A stretch of 64,000 nucleotides of DNA. Source: Sphingomonas lycopersici. Lineage in GTDB: Bacteria > Pseudomonadota > Alphaproteobacteria > Sphingomonadales > Sphingomonadaceae. Location of the stretch: positions 558,001-622,000 of the forward strand of contig NZ_JANFAU010000002.1 in NCBI RefSeq assembly GCF_026130605.1, in the 5' to 3' direction. Numbering within the stretch: position 1 is the stretch's first letter; each line of letters opens with the position of its first letter. This document shows, in pieces, positions 45,589 through 54,969 of the stretch. Position numbers and translations under genes: made by a program. Under the pieces are notes generated by a model. That model saw only the letters and a program-made list of their open reading frames with translations. It was not told the DNA's origin and ran no database searches.

Positions 45589-46965
45589 ATGTCCCCGCTG
45601 ACGCTCATCTTCCTCATCTTCGCGCTCGGCATGATCGGGTGGTTCACCGCGCGCGCTCGCGCGGTGCGCTTCCGGCTCGCGAGCCCCGGCCGGTTCGGGT
45701 CGCTCCCCGGCCACCACGCCGCCTATGTCGCCTTGTGGACGATCCTCCCCCCGCTCGCCTTCCTGCTGATCTGGCGCTTCGTCTCGCCCGCTTTGGTCAC
45801 CGACGCGGTGCTGGCGACCCCGGCGGCGAGCACCCTGCCGCCGTCCGGCTTCGAGCGCGCCGCGATCCTCTCCGAGGCGCGCCACCTCGCCCACGGGCGC
45901 GGCACCGGCGCGTTCCATACGCTGTCGACCGCGCTCGCCCCGGCCTATGCCGCCGCGCAATCGCGCTACGACGTGATCGCCGCGGCGATCGCGCTGCTGC
46001 TCGCTTTGGGCGGTGGGATGCTCGCCTTCCTCCGCGTCGCCCCGGCGCTCACCGCGCGGACGCGGGTCGAGCGGCTGGTGATGGGGCTGCTGCTCGCCGC
46101 CTCGCTGATCGCGATCCTCACCACCCTCGGGATCGTCGCCAGCCTGCTGATCGAAAGCGCCCGCTTCTTCGCGATCGTCCCGATCGGCGATTTCCTGTTC
46201 GGCACGCACTGGTCGCCGCAGGTGATCGACCCCGCCGATCCCGGCGCGGCGCTCGGCGCGGTGCCGCTGTTCTGGGGCACTTTCTTCATCGGTGCGGTGA
46301 TCGCGATGCTCGTCGCGATCCCGTTCGGGCTGATGAGCGCGATCTACCTCACCCAATATGCGCATCCCGCGACGCGCCGCCGGGTCAAGCCGATGCTCGA
46401 GATCCTCGCCGGGGTGCCGACGATCGTTTACGGCTATTTTGCCGCGCTGACCGTCGCCCCCGCGGTCCGCGATCTCGGGGCGACGCTCGGCATCGCCTCC
46501 GCCTCCTCCGAAAGTGCGCTCGCCGCGGGGCTGGTGATGGGCATCATGATCATCCCCTTCGTCTCCTCGACCGCCGACGATTCGCTCGCCGCCGTCCCCG
46601 CCGAGATGCGCGACGGCAGCCTCGCGCTCGGCGCAACGCCTTCGGAAACGATCCGCCGCGTCCTGCTTCCCGCCGCGCTGCCGGGCGTCGCGGGGGGCGT
46701 GCTGCTCGCGATCAGCCGCGCGATCGGCGAGACGATGATCGTCGTGATGGCCGCTTCCGGGGTGGCGTCGCTGACGCTCAACCCCTTCGCCCCGACCACC
46801 ACCGTCACCAAGCAGATCGTCGACCTGCTGACCGGCGAAGCCGCGTTCGACAGCGCCAAGACGCTCGCTGCCTTCGCGCTCGGGCTTACCCTGTTCGTCA
46901 TCACCTTGTTGTTCAACGTCGTCGCGCTGGTGATCGTGAAACGATATCGCGAGGCGTATGAATAG
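45589..46965 (+). CDS. pstC: Phosphate ABC transporter permease PstC
   Basis: Inner-membrane permease of the Pst importer. From the ATG at 45589 it has 458 residues, longer than the usual 300 or so, with an extra N-terminal membrane region and a periplasmic-like stretch (about 60-120) before the ABC permease core. The core has PIGDFLFGTHWSP, the EAA-like loop PAEMRDGSLALGATPSETIRR and AIGETMIVVMAAS. It overlaps pstA by 8 bp. A frame extending to 45379 through the repeat is not used. Confidence 0.92.
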   Translation: MSPLTLIFLIFALGMIGWFTARARAVRFRLASPGRFGSLPGHHAAYVALWTILPPLAFLLIWRFVSPALVTDAVLATPAASTLPPSGFERAAILSEARHLAHGRGTGAFHTLSTALAPAYAAAQSRYDVIAAAIALLLALGGGMLAFLRVAPALTARTRVERLVMGLLLAASLIAILTTLGIVASLLIESARFFAIVPIGDFLFGTHWSPQVIDPADPGAALGAVPLFWGTFFIGAVIAMLVAIPFGLMSAIYLTQYAHPATRRRVKPMLEILAGVPTIVYGYFAALTVAPAVRDLGATLGIASASSESALAAGLVMGIMIIPFVSSTADDSLAAVPAEMRDGSLALGATPSETIRRVLLPAALPGVAGGVLLAISRAIGETMIVVMAASGVASLTLNPFAPTTTVTKQIVDLLTGEAAFDSAKTLAAFALGLTLFVITLLFNVVALVIVKRYREAYE

Positions 46966-48163
46966 CCGCCCGCCCGCCACCCCGACCGATTGGTCCGGCG
47001 CGCCGATGCAGCGCCGCATCGCGAAGCGCTATCGCGCCGAGCGGCGCTTCCGCCTGCTCGGGCTGGCCGCGGTCGGCCTGTCGGCGGCGTTCCTCGCGAT
47101 GCTGATCGGGGTGATGCTGTTGCGCGGCGTCGGCGGCTTCACCGAGACGCGGATCGCGCTGCCGCTCGATCTTGCGGGAACCAAGATCGCCGGGCTCGAA
47201 CAAGCGGTCGATGCCGCCGCCGACCGCGCCTATCCGCGCCTCGGCGGTGCCGCATTGCTGTCGGACGGCGCCTGGCTGCGCGTGCGCGACGCGGTGAAGG
47301 CCGATCCGGGCCTCCTCACCCGCCCCGCGACGCTCGACGTGCCCGCGGCGAGCGCGATCGACCTCGCTTTCAAGGGCAAGGGCACGCCTTCGGCCGAAGC
47401 CGCGGTGGCGGCGCTGGGCGATCGGCTGTCGCGCGCGCCCAATATGACCTTCCTCACCGGCGCGGATTCGACCGATCCGACGCGCGTCGGGATCTGGGGG
47501 GCGCTCAAGGGGTCGTTGCTGACGATCATCGCCACGATCGCGATCGCTTTCCCGGTCGGGCTCCTCGCGGCGCTCTATCTCGAGGAATATGCGCCCAAGA
47601 ACCGCTGGACCGATCTGATCGAGGTCTCGATCAACAATCTCGCCGCGGTGCCCTCGATCATCTTCGGGCTGCTCGGGCTGGCGGTCTTTCTCGGCACTTT
47701 CGGTCTCACCCGCTCCGCATCAATAGTCGGCGCCCTGACGCTGGCGTTGATGACGATGCCGGTGATCGTCATTACCGCGCGCAATGCGATCAAGGCGGTG
47801 TCGCCGTCGATCCGCGATGCGGCGCTCAGTGTCGGCGCCTCGCCGGTGCAGGTGGTGTTCCACCACGTCCTGCCGCTGGCGATGCCGGGCATCCTGACGG
47901 GAACGATCATCGGCACCGCGCGCGCATTGGGCGAGACCGCGCCGCTGCTGCTGATCGGGATGCGCGCCTTCATCGCCGCGCCGCCGACCAAGCTCAGCGA
48001 TCCGGCGACGGTGCTCCCGGTGCAGGCGTTCCTGTGGTCCGACGAGGTCAACCGCGGCTTCGTCGAGAAGACCTCCGCGGCGATCGTCGTGCTGCTTGCG
48101 CTGCTGCTCGCACTCAACGGCCTCGCCATCTATCTCCGCAACCGTTTCGAGACCCGCCGGTGA
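46958..48163 (+). CDS. pstA: Phosphate ABC transporter permease PstA
   Basis: Second permease of the Pst importer. The 401-residue product has an N-terminal extension of about 170 residues after the first helix, of the DUF3333 type found in alphaproteobacterial PstA, then the permease core with [41 protein letters not shown] and [14 protein letters not shown]. It overlaps pstC by 8 bp and pstB by 4 bp. Confidence 0.92.
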   Translation: MNSRPPATPTDWSGAPMQRRIAKRYRAERRFRLLGLAAVGLSAAFLAMLIGVMLLRGVGGFTETRIALPLDLAGTKIAGLEQAVDAAADRAYPRLGGAALLSDGAWLRVRDAVKADPGLLTRPATLDVPAASAIDLAFKGKGTPSAEAAVAALGDRLSRAPNMTFLTGADSTDPTRVGIWGALKGSLLTIIATIAIAFPVGLLAALYLEEYAPKNRWTDLIEVSINNLAAVPSIIFGLLGLAVFLGTFGLTRSASIVGALTLALMTMPVIVITARNAIKAVSPSIRDAALSVGASPVQVVFHHVLPLAMPGILTGTIIGTARALGETAPLLLIGMRAFIAAPPTKLSDPATVLPVQAFLWSDEVNRGFVEKTSAAIVVLLALLLALNGLAIYLRNRFETRR

Positions 48164-48933
48164 CCCGCGACGACACCCTTCCCAAGATGACCGCCCGGCA
48201 CGTCAACGTCTTCTATGGCGCGAACCAGGCGATCGCCGACGTGTCGATCGACGTGCGCCGCGACGAGGTGACCGCGTTCATCGGCCCCTCGGGCTGCGGC
48301 AAATCGACCTTCCTGCGCACGCTCAACCGGATGAACGATACCGTCGCCGCGGCGCGGGTGGAGGGCGAGATCCGTCTCGACGGCGCCGATATCTATGCTC
48401 GCGACATGGACGTGGTGCAGCTGCGCGCGCGGGTCGGGATGGTGTTCCAGAAGCCCAACCCCTTCCCCAAGTCGATCTACGAGAATGTCGCTTACGGTCC
48501 GCGTATCCACGGGCTGGCCAAGGGCAAGGCCGATCTCGACCGGATCGTCGAGGAGGCGCTGTCGCGCGCCGGGCTGTGGAGCGAAATCAAGGACCGGCTC
48601 GGCACATCGGGCACCGCGCTTTCCGGCGGGCAGCAGCAGCGGCTGTGCATCGCGCGCGCGATCGCGGTCGAGCCCGAGGTGATTCTGATGGACGAGCCGT
48701 GCAGCGCGCTCGATCCGATCGCCACCGCGCGGATCGAGGAGCTGATCCACGAATTGCGCGGCCGCTACGCGATCGTCATCGTCACCCACAATATGCAGCA
48801 GGCTGCGCGCGTCAGCCAGAAGACCGCATTCTTCCACCTCGGCCGGCTGATCGAATATGCCGACACGTCGGACATCTTCACCAACCCGCGCGAAGAGCGC
48901 ACCAAAGATTATATCACCGGCCGCTACGGCTGA
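48160..48933 (+). CDS. pstB: Phosphate ABC transporter ATP-binding protein PstB
   Basis: ATPase that powers phosphate uptake. The GTG start at 48160 overlaps the pstA stop (GTGA); an ATG at 48187 is a possible alternative. The 257-residue product has Walker [20 protein letters not shown], the PstB-specific [19 protein letters not shown], signature [14 protein letters not shown] and Walker [15 protein letters not shown]. phoU starts 11 bp after. Confidence 0.96.
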   Translation: MTRDDTLPKMTARHVNVFYGANQAIADVSIDVRRDEVTAFIGPSGCGKSTFLRTLNRMNDTVAAARVEGEIRLDGADIYARDMDVVQLRARVGMVFQKPNPFPKSIYENVAYGPRIHGLAKGKADLDRIVEEALSRAGLWSEIKDRLGTSGTALSGGQQQRLCIARAIAVEPEVILMDEPCSALDPIATARIEELIHELRGRYAIVIVTHNMQQAARVSQKTAFFHLGRLIEYADTSDIFTNPREERTKDYITGRYG

Positions 48934-48944
48934 GAGGAACCGCG

Positions 48945-49637
48945 ATGGCAATCGGGCAGGAACATACGGTCAAGGCGTTCGATCTGGATATCGGTGAGCT
49001 TCGCGGGCTGATCGGCCAGATGGGCGGCGTCGCGGAGCAGGCGATCGCCGACGCGATCGCCGCGCTGCAGCACGGCGACCTCGATCTCGCCCAACGCGTG
49101 CGTGAGGGCGACAAGGCGCTCGACGCGCTCGAGCTGGAGGTGGAGCGCAATGCGGTGCGCATCATCGCGCTGCGCGCGCCGCTCGCCAACGACCTGCGCG
49201 AGGTGGTCGCCGCGCTCAAGATCGCCGGGGTGGTCGAGCGGATCGGCGATTATGCCAAGAATATCGCCAAGCGCGTGCCGATGATCGAGGGCGAAGGCGC
49301 CGACCGGATCGAGCCGGTCTCGGTGATCGCGGCGATGGCACGGATGGCCTCCGGCATGGTCCATGACGTGCTCGACGCCTTCGCCGCGCGCGACACCGAA
49401 AAGGCGCTCGCCGTCTATGAGCGCGACGATGCGCTCGACGATTTCTATGACAGCATCTTCCGTACCCTCGTGACCTATATGGTCGAGAACCCGCGCACGA
49501 TCAGCCAGGTCGCGCACCTGCTGTTCGTGGCGAAGAATCTGGAACGTATCGGCGACCATGCAACGAATGTCGCCGAAATGGTGTATTTTGCCGCCACCGG
49601 CACCCGGTTGGCTGATCGAGAAAGGGTAACCCACTGA
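48945..49637 (+). CDS. phoU: Phosphate signalling complex protein PhoU
   Basis: Links the Pst transporter to PhoR so that signalling is off when phosphate is plentiful. The 230-residue helical protein has two PhoU repeats, with the metal-cluster motifs ERIGDYAKNIAKR and ERIGDHATNVAEM. It follows pstB after 11 bp and overlaps phoB by 1 bp. Confidence 0.95.
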   Translation: MAIGQEHTVKAFDLDIGELRGLIGQMGGVAEQAIADAIAALQHGDLDLAQRVREGDKALDALELEVERNAVRIIALRAPLANDLREVVAALKIAGVVERIGDYAKNIAKRVPMIEGEGADRIEPVSVIAAMARMASGMVHDVLDAFAARDTEKALAVYERDDALDDFYDSIFRTLVTYMVENPRTISQVAHLLFVAKNLERIGDHATNVAEMVYFAATGTRLADRERVTH

Positions 49638-50329
49638 TGCCCCGAGCCCGCATGCTTCTGGTCGAGGACGACGCCAGCCTCGCCGAATTGCTGATCTGGC
49701 ATTTCAAGCGCGAGGATTTCGACGTCGCGCATACCATCGACGGCGAGGAAGCATTGCTGCTCGCCAAGGAGAAGGTGCCCGATATCGTCCTGCTCGACTG
49801 GATGGTCGAGGGCATTTCGGGGATCGAGGTGTGCCGCCGCCTGCGCCGCGCCGCCGATACCCAGAACGTGCCGATCATCATGCTCACCGCGCGCGGCGAG
49901 GAAGAGGATCGCGTGCGCGGGCTGGAGACGGGCGCGGACGATTATGTCACCAAGCCCTTCTCCCCGCGCGAGCTGGTCGCGCGGGTCGGCGCGGTGCTGC
50001 GCCGCGTGCGTCCGGCGCTCGCCGGCGAGGCGCTGAGCTATGCTGATCTGGAGATGGATACGGTGGGGCATAAGGTGCGCCGCGGCGGGCAGATCATCCC
50101 GCTCGGCCCGACCGAATTCCGCCTGCTCAAGCATTTCCTGGAGCATCCCGGCCACGTCTTTTCGCGCGAGCGGCTGCTCGACAGCGTGTGGGGCCACGAC
50201 AGCGATATCGAGAGCCGCACCGTCGACGTTCATATCCGCCGGCTGCGCAAGGCGATCAACGAAGGCGGCCGCCAGGATATCATCCGCACCGTCCGTTCGG
50301 CCGGCTATGCGCTGGACGCCGGCGGGTAA
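49637..50329 (+). CDS. phoB: Phosphate regulon response regulator PhoB
   Basis: OmpR-type transcription factor for phosphate starvation. The 230-residue product has a receiver with Asp54 (LLDWMVEG), Thr84 and Lys106, and a C-terminal winged helix with LGPTEFRLLKHFLEHPGHVF and SRTVDVHIRRLRKAI. It ends the phoR-pst-phoU locus, unlike E. coli where phoB and phoR are adjacent. Confidence 0.95.
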   Translation: MPRARMLLVEDDASLAELLIWHFKREDFDVAHTIDGEEALLLAKEKVPDIVLLDWMVEGISGIEVCRRLRRAADTQNVPIIMLTARGEEEDRVRGLETGADDYVTKPFSPRELVARVGAVLRRVRPALAGEALSYADLEMDTVGHKVRRGGQIIPLGPTEFRLLKHFLEHPGHVFSRERLLDSVWGHDSDIESRTVDVHIRRLRKAINEGGRQDIIRTVRSAGYALDAGG

Positions 50330-50443
50330 AAAATTGTGCCGTTGTCGAATCGCTACCGAAACGACGGAGCCAACCGGCGGGTCGTGCGTTGGGCTGTGGC
50401 GTGCGTTCGACGCACGGAGCGTTTCCTGACAGGAGATTTTCGC

Positions 50444-50833
50444 ATGAAGTTCGTTCTTCTGGCGGCCGCGGCGCTGATCGCCGCCCCCGCTATGGCACAA
50501 GACCAGGCGCCCGCCCCCGCTCCGAACCCGGGCGGCTATCAGCCGAACGCGCCGGCGCTTCAGGGCACCCCGGCGCCGGGCTCGACCGTGCGTTTCCAGC
50601 AGGCGCCCGATCCCAACACCGCCTTCCCGCCGCCGCCGGCGAAAGAAAGCTATCCGGTCTGCAAGAAGGGCCAGTTCGACGGCTGCCGTCAGGTCGGCAA
50701 CGGCGACGGCTTCTCCGAGGGCGCCGCTGCCGGCAAGCATGCCAAGAAGCACGCGCGTCATCACGGCAAGAAAGCGGTCCACAAGACCACGGTGACGACC
50801 ACCACGACCAAGACCACCACGCCCGCGAAATAA
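50444..50833 (+). CDS. Exported Pro/Lys/His/Thr-rich protein of unknown function
   Basis: A 129-residue protein from the ATG at 50444 with AGGAGA upstream. A signal peptide ends APAMAQ; then comes a proline- and alanine-rich stretch, a short central part with two cysteines (VCKKGQ and DGCRQV), and a basic, low-complexity tail of Lys/His then Thr repeats. The tail may bind phosphate-rich polymers or be cell-surface associated, but this is a guess. It follows phoB by 114 bp with its own ribosome site. Confidence 0.65.
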   Translation: MKFVLLAAAALIAAPAMAQDQAPAPAPNPGGYQPNAPALQGTPAPGSTVRFQQAPDPNTAFPPPPAKESYPVCKKGQFDGCRQVGNGDGFSEGAAAGKHAKKHARHHGKKAVHKTTVTTTTTKTTTPAK

Positions 50834-50878
50834 GCGGCGGGTTCGACGGGCGGTTGCGCCCGTTTGAATGATGAGTAT

Positions 50879-50918
50879 GGAAAGGCGCTTCAATCGTATC
50901 GATAGGAGCGCCTTTTCC
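50879..50918 (+). promoter_or_regulatory. Hairpin immediately before the SDR start codon
   Basis: GGAAAGGCGCT and AGCGCCTTTTCC pair with one bulge around an 17-nt loop, and the ATG of the SDR gene follows directly. The Shine-Dalgarno AGGAG (50904-50908) touches the 3' arm. It could be a terminator for the upstream gene or a translational control hairpin. Confidence 0.45.
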
Positions 50919-51818
50919 ATGTCCATCCGTTTCGACGACAAGGTCGCGATCGTCACCGGCGCCGGCGGCGGCCTGGGGCGCGAATATGCGCTTGAGCTCG
51001 CCCGGCGCGGCGCGAAGGTGGTGGTCAACGATCTCGGCGGCGATCGCACCGGCACCGGCGCGTCGGACGCCGCGCAGAAGGTTGTCGCTGAGATCGAGGC
51101 CGCCGGCGGCACCGCGATGGCCAATGGCGCCAGCGTCACCGATTATGAGCAGATGGCCGAAATGGTCGCCCGCGCGAAGGAGAAATGGGGCGGCGTCCAC
51201 GTCCTGATCAACAATGCCGGCGTGCTGCGCGACAAGACCTTCGCCAAGATGGAGCCGGCCGATTTCGAATTCGTGGTCAAGGTCCATCTGATCGGCTCGG
51301 CCTTCGCCACCAAGGCATGCTGGGAAACCTTCCGCGAGCAGAATTACGGCCGCATCCTGATGACCGCCTCGTCGACCGGGCTGTTCGGCAATTTCGGCCA
51401 GGCCAATTACGGCGCCGCCAAGCTCGGGCTCGCCGGGCTCACCAAGACGCTCTACCTCGAAGGCGCGAAGAACAACATCAAGGTCAACACGATCGCGCCG
51501 GTCGCCGGCACGCGGATGACCGAGGACCTGTTCCCGGCCGAGGCGTTCAAGGCCTTCTCGCCGGAAAAGGTGGTGCCCGCGGCTTTGTTCCTGGTCAGCG
51601 AGGATGCCCCGACCAACCAGATCGTCGGCGCCGGCGCCGGGGTGTTCCAGGCGAGCTATGTCACGCTGACCGAAGGTAAATTGCTGACCGGCGAGGATCT
51701 GTCGCCGGAGGGCGTGCAGAAATATTGGGCCGAGATCACCAACCGCACCGGCGAGATCGTCCCGGAATCGGGCGCCGCGCAATCGATGCTGATCGGCAAG
51801 AAGCTCGCTGGGGGCTGA
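50919..51818 (+). CDS. SDR family oxidoreductase, multifunctional-enzyme-2-like
   Basis: A 299-residue short-chain dehydrogenase with TGAGGGLGREYALELARRGAKVVVNDLGG, NNAGVLRDKTFAKM and the catalytic Tyr/Lys in NYGAAKLGLAG. The VNDLGGD and RTGTGAS features resemble the dehydrogenase part of peroxisomal multifunctional enzyme 2 and its bacterial relatives, so 3-hydroxyacyl-CoA or steroid-type substrates are possible. A longer frame to 50868 is rejected as it crosses the hairpin. Confidence 0.87.
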   Translation: MSIRFDDKVAIVTGAGGGLGREYALELARRGAKVVVNDLGGDRTGTGASDAAQKVVAEIEAAGGTAMANGASVTDYEQMAEMVARAKEKWGGVHVLINNAGVLRDKTFAKMEPADFEFVVKVHLIGSAFATKACWETFREQNYGRILMTASSTGLFGNFGQANYGAAKLGLAGLTKTLYLEGAKNNIKVNTIAPVAGTRMTEDLFPAEAFKAFSPEKVVPAALFLVSEDAPTNQIVGAGAGVFQASYVTLTEGKLLTGEDLSPEGVQKYWAEITNRTGEIVPESGAAQSMLIGKKLAGG

Positions 51819-51836
51819 TCTTCGCCCGCCCGCGCG

Positions 51837-51861
51837 CCCCTCCCTTGAACAAGGGAGGGCC
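51837..51861. repeat. Family D repeat, left half
   Basis: CCCCTCCCTTGAACAAGGGAGGGCC, then GGGGGTGGGTGG. It matches the left part of the complete copy at 56652-56744 and marks one side of a low-GC stretch. Confidence 0.75.
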
Positions 51862-51977
51862 CGGGGGTGGGTGGTTTCTCTAGGAAAATTAGGAGGCGTC
51901 CGCGCTGCTACGATGGCGCCTCGGCAGACGCGCTTAGGGCTGAAACTGTCTCCACAATATCCAGATTCAGACAGCAA

Positions 51978-52241
51978 ATGCGACAAAACTTTAATAATAA
52001 TCATGTCGCGAGAGTAGTCGCGATATTCCTGGTGGCAGCGCAGGCGGCTATCGCTTTTCTTGGTGTATTGTCCGGAATAGCGATGTGGCCGCTTCCGCTA
52101 TATGCCACATATCCACATCTAGGATTATTGCTGTTATTCTGCACGTACCCAATGATCGGGTTTTATTTAATAAGAAAAAAGATGTACGTTTCTGTGTTTG
52201 CCACGCTCCCGCCTGTTTTCATTATGTTTTATTTGTTCTAG
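51978..52241 (+). CDS. Small membrane protein in low-GC segment
   Basis: An 87-residue ORF from the ATG at 51978, with three hydrophobic segments (about 11-35, 42-60 and 68-86) and a KK pair between the last two. The DNA is clearly lower in GC than its neighbours (for example AAAACTTTAATAATAATCAT at the start), and codon use is unlike the rest of the window. No family is recognised. It is flanked by halves of the family D repeat. It may be acquired DNA; expression is not shown. Confidence 0.5.
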   Translation: MRQNFNNNHVARVVAIFLVAAQAAIAFLGVLSGIAMWPLPLYATYPHLGLLLLFCTYPMIGFYLIRKKMYVSVFATLPPVFIMFYLF

Positions 52242-52293
52242 TTTTTATTAGAGGGTTGCCGGCCCGCTTCTCGTAAGCCAAACCCAGCACCGT

Positions 52294-52313
52294 CCCCTTG
52301 AACAAGGGAGGGG
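52294..52313. repeat. Family D repeat, right half
   Basis: CCCCTTGAACAAGGGAGGGG resembles the right part of the complete copy at 56652-56744. It closes the low-GC stretch. Confidence 0.7.
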
Positions 52314-52320
52314 AAAGTTT

Positions 52321-52662
52321 TCACTCAACCAATTTGAGCAACCGCCGCTCGACCGGCGCCAGCACCGGGCCGAGCTCATGCCCGCGTTTCAGCACCATCC
52401 CGGCCTCGTTGACCAAGGCCCACATCCCCTGGCGGTTGCGCAGATCGGGGCGTTTCTCGATGCGGAATTCGGGGCGTTCGGCGGCGCGGCGGAACGCGGC
52501 GAAGATCGCCGCATCACGCCCCAGCTCGATCGCATAATCGCGCCAATGCCCGGCGGCGACCATCCGCCCGTAAAGATCGAGGATCCGCGTCAATTCGAGC
52601 CGGTCGAAGCCGATCTGGCTCGGGCGGCCGCCGGCAGCCGGAAACGGGGTGACGACCCCCAT
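52321..52662 (-). CDS. DUF2794 protein
   Basis: A 113-residue protein with the DUF2794 pattern: FDRLELTRILDLYGRMVAAGHWRDYAIEL, then AFRRAAERPEFRIEKRP and GMVLKRGHELGPVL. The family is alphaproteobacterial and uncharacterised. Its start overlaps the cysE stop by 1 bp, so it is probably co-expressed. Confidence 0.85.
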   Translation of the reverse strand: MGVVTPFPAAGGRPSQIGFDRLELTRILDLYGRMVAAGHWRDYAIELGRDAAIFAAFRRAAERPEFRIEKRPDLRNRQGMWALVNEAGMVLKRGHELGPVLAPVERRLLKLVE

Positions 52663-53360
52663 CAGGCGCGGGTCGCCGCGCGATCAGACCCCGCCTGTTC
52701 CCCCTGCTCCGCGATCAGCGCGTCGAGCCGGCGGCGCATCGTCTCGAGTTCGCAGCGCAGCAGTTCAACCTTCTGCGTCGCCGGGTCGAAGACCTCGCTG
52801 CACGGCGTGCCGTAAGGGACGAACTTGGGCTCGGGCGCGTGCCCGCCCTCCACCATCGTCGGGCGCGCCGGGATGCCGACCATCACCGCGCCCTCCGCCA
52901 CGTCCTTGGTCACCACCGCATTGGCACCGACCCGCGAGCCGCGCCCGATCGTGATCGGCCCGAGCACCTGCGCACCCGATCCGATGATCGCGCCGTCGAG
53001 GATCGTCGGATGGCGCTTGCCGGCGACGCCATTGTCGGGGCTCGTCCCGCCCAAGGTGACGCATTGATAGATCGTCACATTGTCGCCGATCTCGGCGGTT
53101 TCGCCGATCACCACGAAGCCGTGGTCGATGAAGAAATTGCGCCCGATCTTGGCGCCGGGGTGGATGTCGATCGCGGTCAGGAAGCGCGACATATGGTTGA
53201 CCATCCGCGCGAGCAGGAACAGCCGCGCGCGGTAAAGCCGGTGCGCGACGCGATGCCATGCCAGCGCCCAGACGCCCGGATAGAGCAGGATTTCCGCCCG
53301 CGAATGCGGTGCGGGATCGCGTGCCCGGATCGAATCGAGATAATCCGCCAATCGCGCCAT
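52662..53360 (-). CDS. cysE: Serine O-acetyltransferase, EpsC/CysE type
   Basis: Makes O-acetylserine for cysteine synthesis. From the ATG at 53360 the product is 232 residues, with a helical N-terminus and left-handed hexapeptide repeats carrying IDIHPGAKIGRNFFIDHG, IGETAEIGDNVTIYQCVTLGG and KRHPTILDGAIIGSGAQVLG. It is shorter than E. coli CysE, matching the EpsC subgroup. The C-terminal tail has ATQKVELLRCELE. It is divergent from the TauE/SafE exporter, linking sulfur genes. Confidence 0.92.
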   Translation of the reverse strand: MARLADYLDSIRARDPAPHSRAEILLYPGVWALAWHRVAHRLYRARLFLLARMVNHMSRFLTAIDIHPGAKIGRNFFIDHGFVVIGETAEIGDNVTIYQCVTLGGTSPDNGVAGKRHPTILDGAIIGSGAQVLGPITIGRGSRVGANAVVTKDVAEGAVMVGIPARPTMVEGGHAPEPKFVPYGTPCSEVFDPATQKVELLRCELETMRRRLDALIAEQGEQAGSDRAATRA

Positions 53361-53469
53361 TACGTGAGATCCCCTAGAAGCTCCGTAATCTAAGTCTTTC
53401 CCCACGCGATTTCCAGCATCGTGCCGATCATGCAACCTGCCGCCACGTTTCTATGTTATCCCTATCAAA

Positions 53470-54252
53470 ATGGGAGAGATTAGTTTGGAGCTATCCATTG
53501 TCGGCGCGGAAGCGTTGCTGCCCTTCATCCTCGTCGGTTTCGCGGCACAGCTTGTCGACGGCGCGCTCGGCATGGCGTTCGGCATTATTTGCAACACCTT
53601 GCTCGTCGCGGTGGTCGGGATGGCGCCGGCACGGGCGTCGGCCAACATCCATATCGTCGAGACCTTCACCACCGCGGTGTCGGGGATCAGCCACCTGATC
53701 CACGGCAATATCGATCGCGTGCTGTTCCTGCGGCTGCTGATCCCGGGGATCATCGGCGGGGTGAGCGGCGCCTATCTGCTCACCAATATCGACGCCGCGG
53801 TGGTGAAGCCGTTCGTGCTCGGTTATCTCGTGCTGACCGGGGTTTACCTGCTCGTGCGCGGGGTGATGTATCCACCGCGGCAGCGGCCGGCCAGGGTGGT
53901 CGCGCCGCTCGGGCTGATCGGCGGCTTCCTCGACGCGGCGGGCGGCGGCGGCTGGGGGCCGGTGGTCACCTCCAACCTGCTCGTCCAGGGCGTCGAGCCG
54001 CGTCGCGTGATCGGCACGGTCAATTCGGTCGAATTCTTCCTGACGCTCACCGTCTCGGCGACCTTCATCTCGCAGCTCGGGCTGAAGGATTTCGCGGTGG
54101 CGAGCATCGGGCTGCTGATCGGCGGCATCGCGGCCGCCCCGCTCGGCGCGGTGATGGCGAAACGCATCCCGCCGCGGACGATGTTCATCCTGGTCGGGAC
54201 CGTGCTGTCGCTCACCAGCGCTTACGGGGTGATGCACGCGCTGGGGCTGTAA
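53470..54252 (+). CDS. TauE/SafE family sulfite exporter-like permease
   Basis: A 260-residue membrane protein with about eight helices and the TauE/SafE motif pattern: FILVGFAAQLVDGALGMAFG, IPGIIGGVSGAYLL, GLIGGFLDAAGGGGWGPVVTSNLL and the C-terminal IPPRTMFILVG. Family members are thought to move sulfite, sulfoacetate or similar anions. It is divergent from cysE, which supports a sulfur link but not a particular substrate. Confidence 0.9.
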   Translation: MGEISLELSIVGAEALLPFILVGFAAQLVDGALGMAFGIICNTLLVAVVGMAPARASANIHIVETFTTAVSGISHLIHGNIDRVLFLRLLIPGIIGGVSGAYLLTNIDAAVVKPFVLGYLVLTGVYLLVRGVMYPPRQRPARVVAPLGLIGGFLDAAGGGGWGPVVTSNLLVQGVEPRRVIGTVNSVEFFLTLTVSATFISQLGLKDFAVASIGLLIGGIAAAPLGAVMAKRIPPRTMFILVGTVLSLTSAYGVMHALGL

Positions 54253-54260
54253 TCACAATT

Positions 54261-54354
54261 CGTCATTCCCGCGTAGGCGGGAATCCATTCCGGCTGGCGG
54301 AGCGGTTCTTTCCCCGACCTGCGCGAATGGATTCCCGCCTTCGCGGGAATGACG
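54261..54354. repeat. Family B palindromic repeat, copy 2
   Basis: CGTCATTCCCGCGTAGGCGG arm and CCGCCTTCGCGGGAATGACG arm. It lies between the convergent TauE and ahpD genes. Confidence 0.9.
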
Positions 54355-54362
54355 GGCGCTCT

Positions 54363-54884
54363 TTACGCACTCACCGCATGAACCGTGGCGACCGCCTGCA
54401 TCACCGAGGCGATGCGCACCGCGGTCTGGATGATCTCGGCGGTGACGCCGGCATTCTTGAGCACCTGCTCATGCGCGTCGATGCAGCGGCCGCAGCCGTT
54501 CATCGCGCTGACCGCGAGGCTGAACAGCTCGAAATCGATCTTGTCGATCCCCGGCGAGCCGATCACGTTCATCCGCAGCTTGGCGGGCATCTTCGAATAT
54601 TCTTCGTTCCCGGCGAGGTGCGTGAAGCGATAATAGACATTGTTCATCGCCATCACCGCCGCCGCCGCACGCGCCGCATTGGCCGCCTCGGGCGAGAGCT
54701 TGTCGACGACTTCCGCCTCAGTCGCCTCGACCAAGGGCTTGTGCCCCGAGCCGTGCGCGCAGGCCAGCAACGTGCCGTATTTGCGCTGATCGTTGAGCAC
54801 CGTCTCGTTGAGCAGCGACCCGACGTTGAGCCGGATATCCTTGGCATAATCGGGCAAGGTGCCCGCGAAATCCTTGAGCGCCAT
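54363..54884 (-). CDS. ahpD: AhpD-like alkylhydroperoxidase, carboxymuconolactone decarboxylase fold
   Basis: Predicted electron donor to AhpC. The ATG at 54884 lies 6 bp after GGAGA (an ATG at 54890 is only at the site itself), giving 173 residues. The active site is NGCGRCIDAHEQ with Cys131, Cys134 and His138; Glu119 is upstream. These match the Cys130/Cys133/His137 arrangement known from mycobacterial AhpD, so it is likely a true AhpD. It follows ahpC on the same strand. Confidence 0.92.
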   Translation of the reverse strand: MALKDFAGTLPDYAKDIRLNVGSLLNETVLNDQRKYGTLLACAHGSGHKPLVEATEAEVVDKLSPEAANAARAAAAVMAMNNVYYRFTHLAGNEEYSKMPAKLRMNVIGSPGIDKIDFELFSLAVSAMNGCGRCIDAHEQVLKNAGVTAEIIQTAVRIASVMQAVATVHAVSA

Positions 54885-54969
54885 TTTCATTCTCCAACAG
54901 CAGGCATGAAAAGGGCGCGAAACCGAGGCCGGTCCCGCGCCCTCTCACTTTTTCTGCGCATTTCCGGGC

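Noticed and set aside
45568..47019. 483-codon minus-strand open frame
   Set aside because: Antisense to pstC; repetitive charged composition without family motif.
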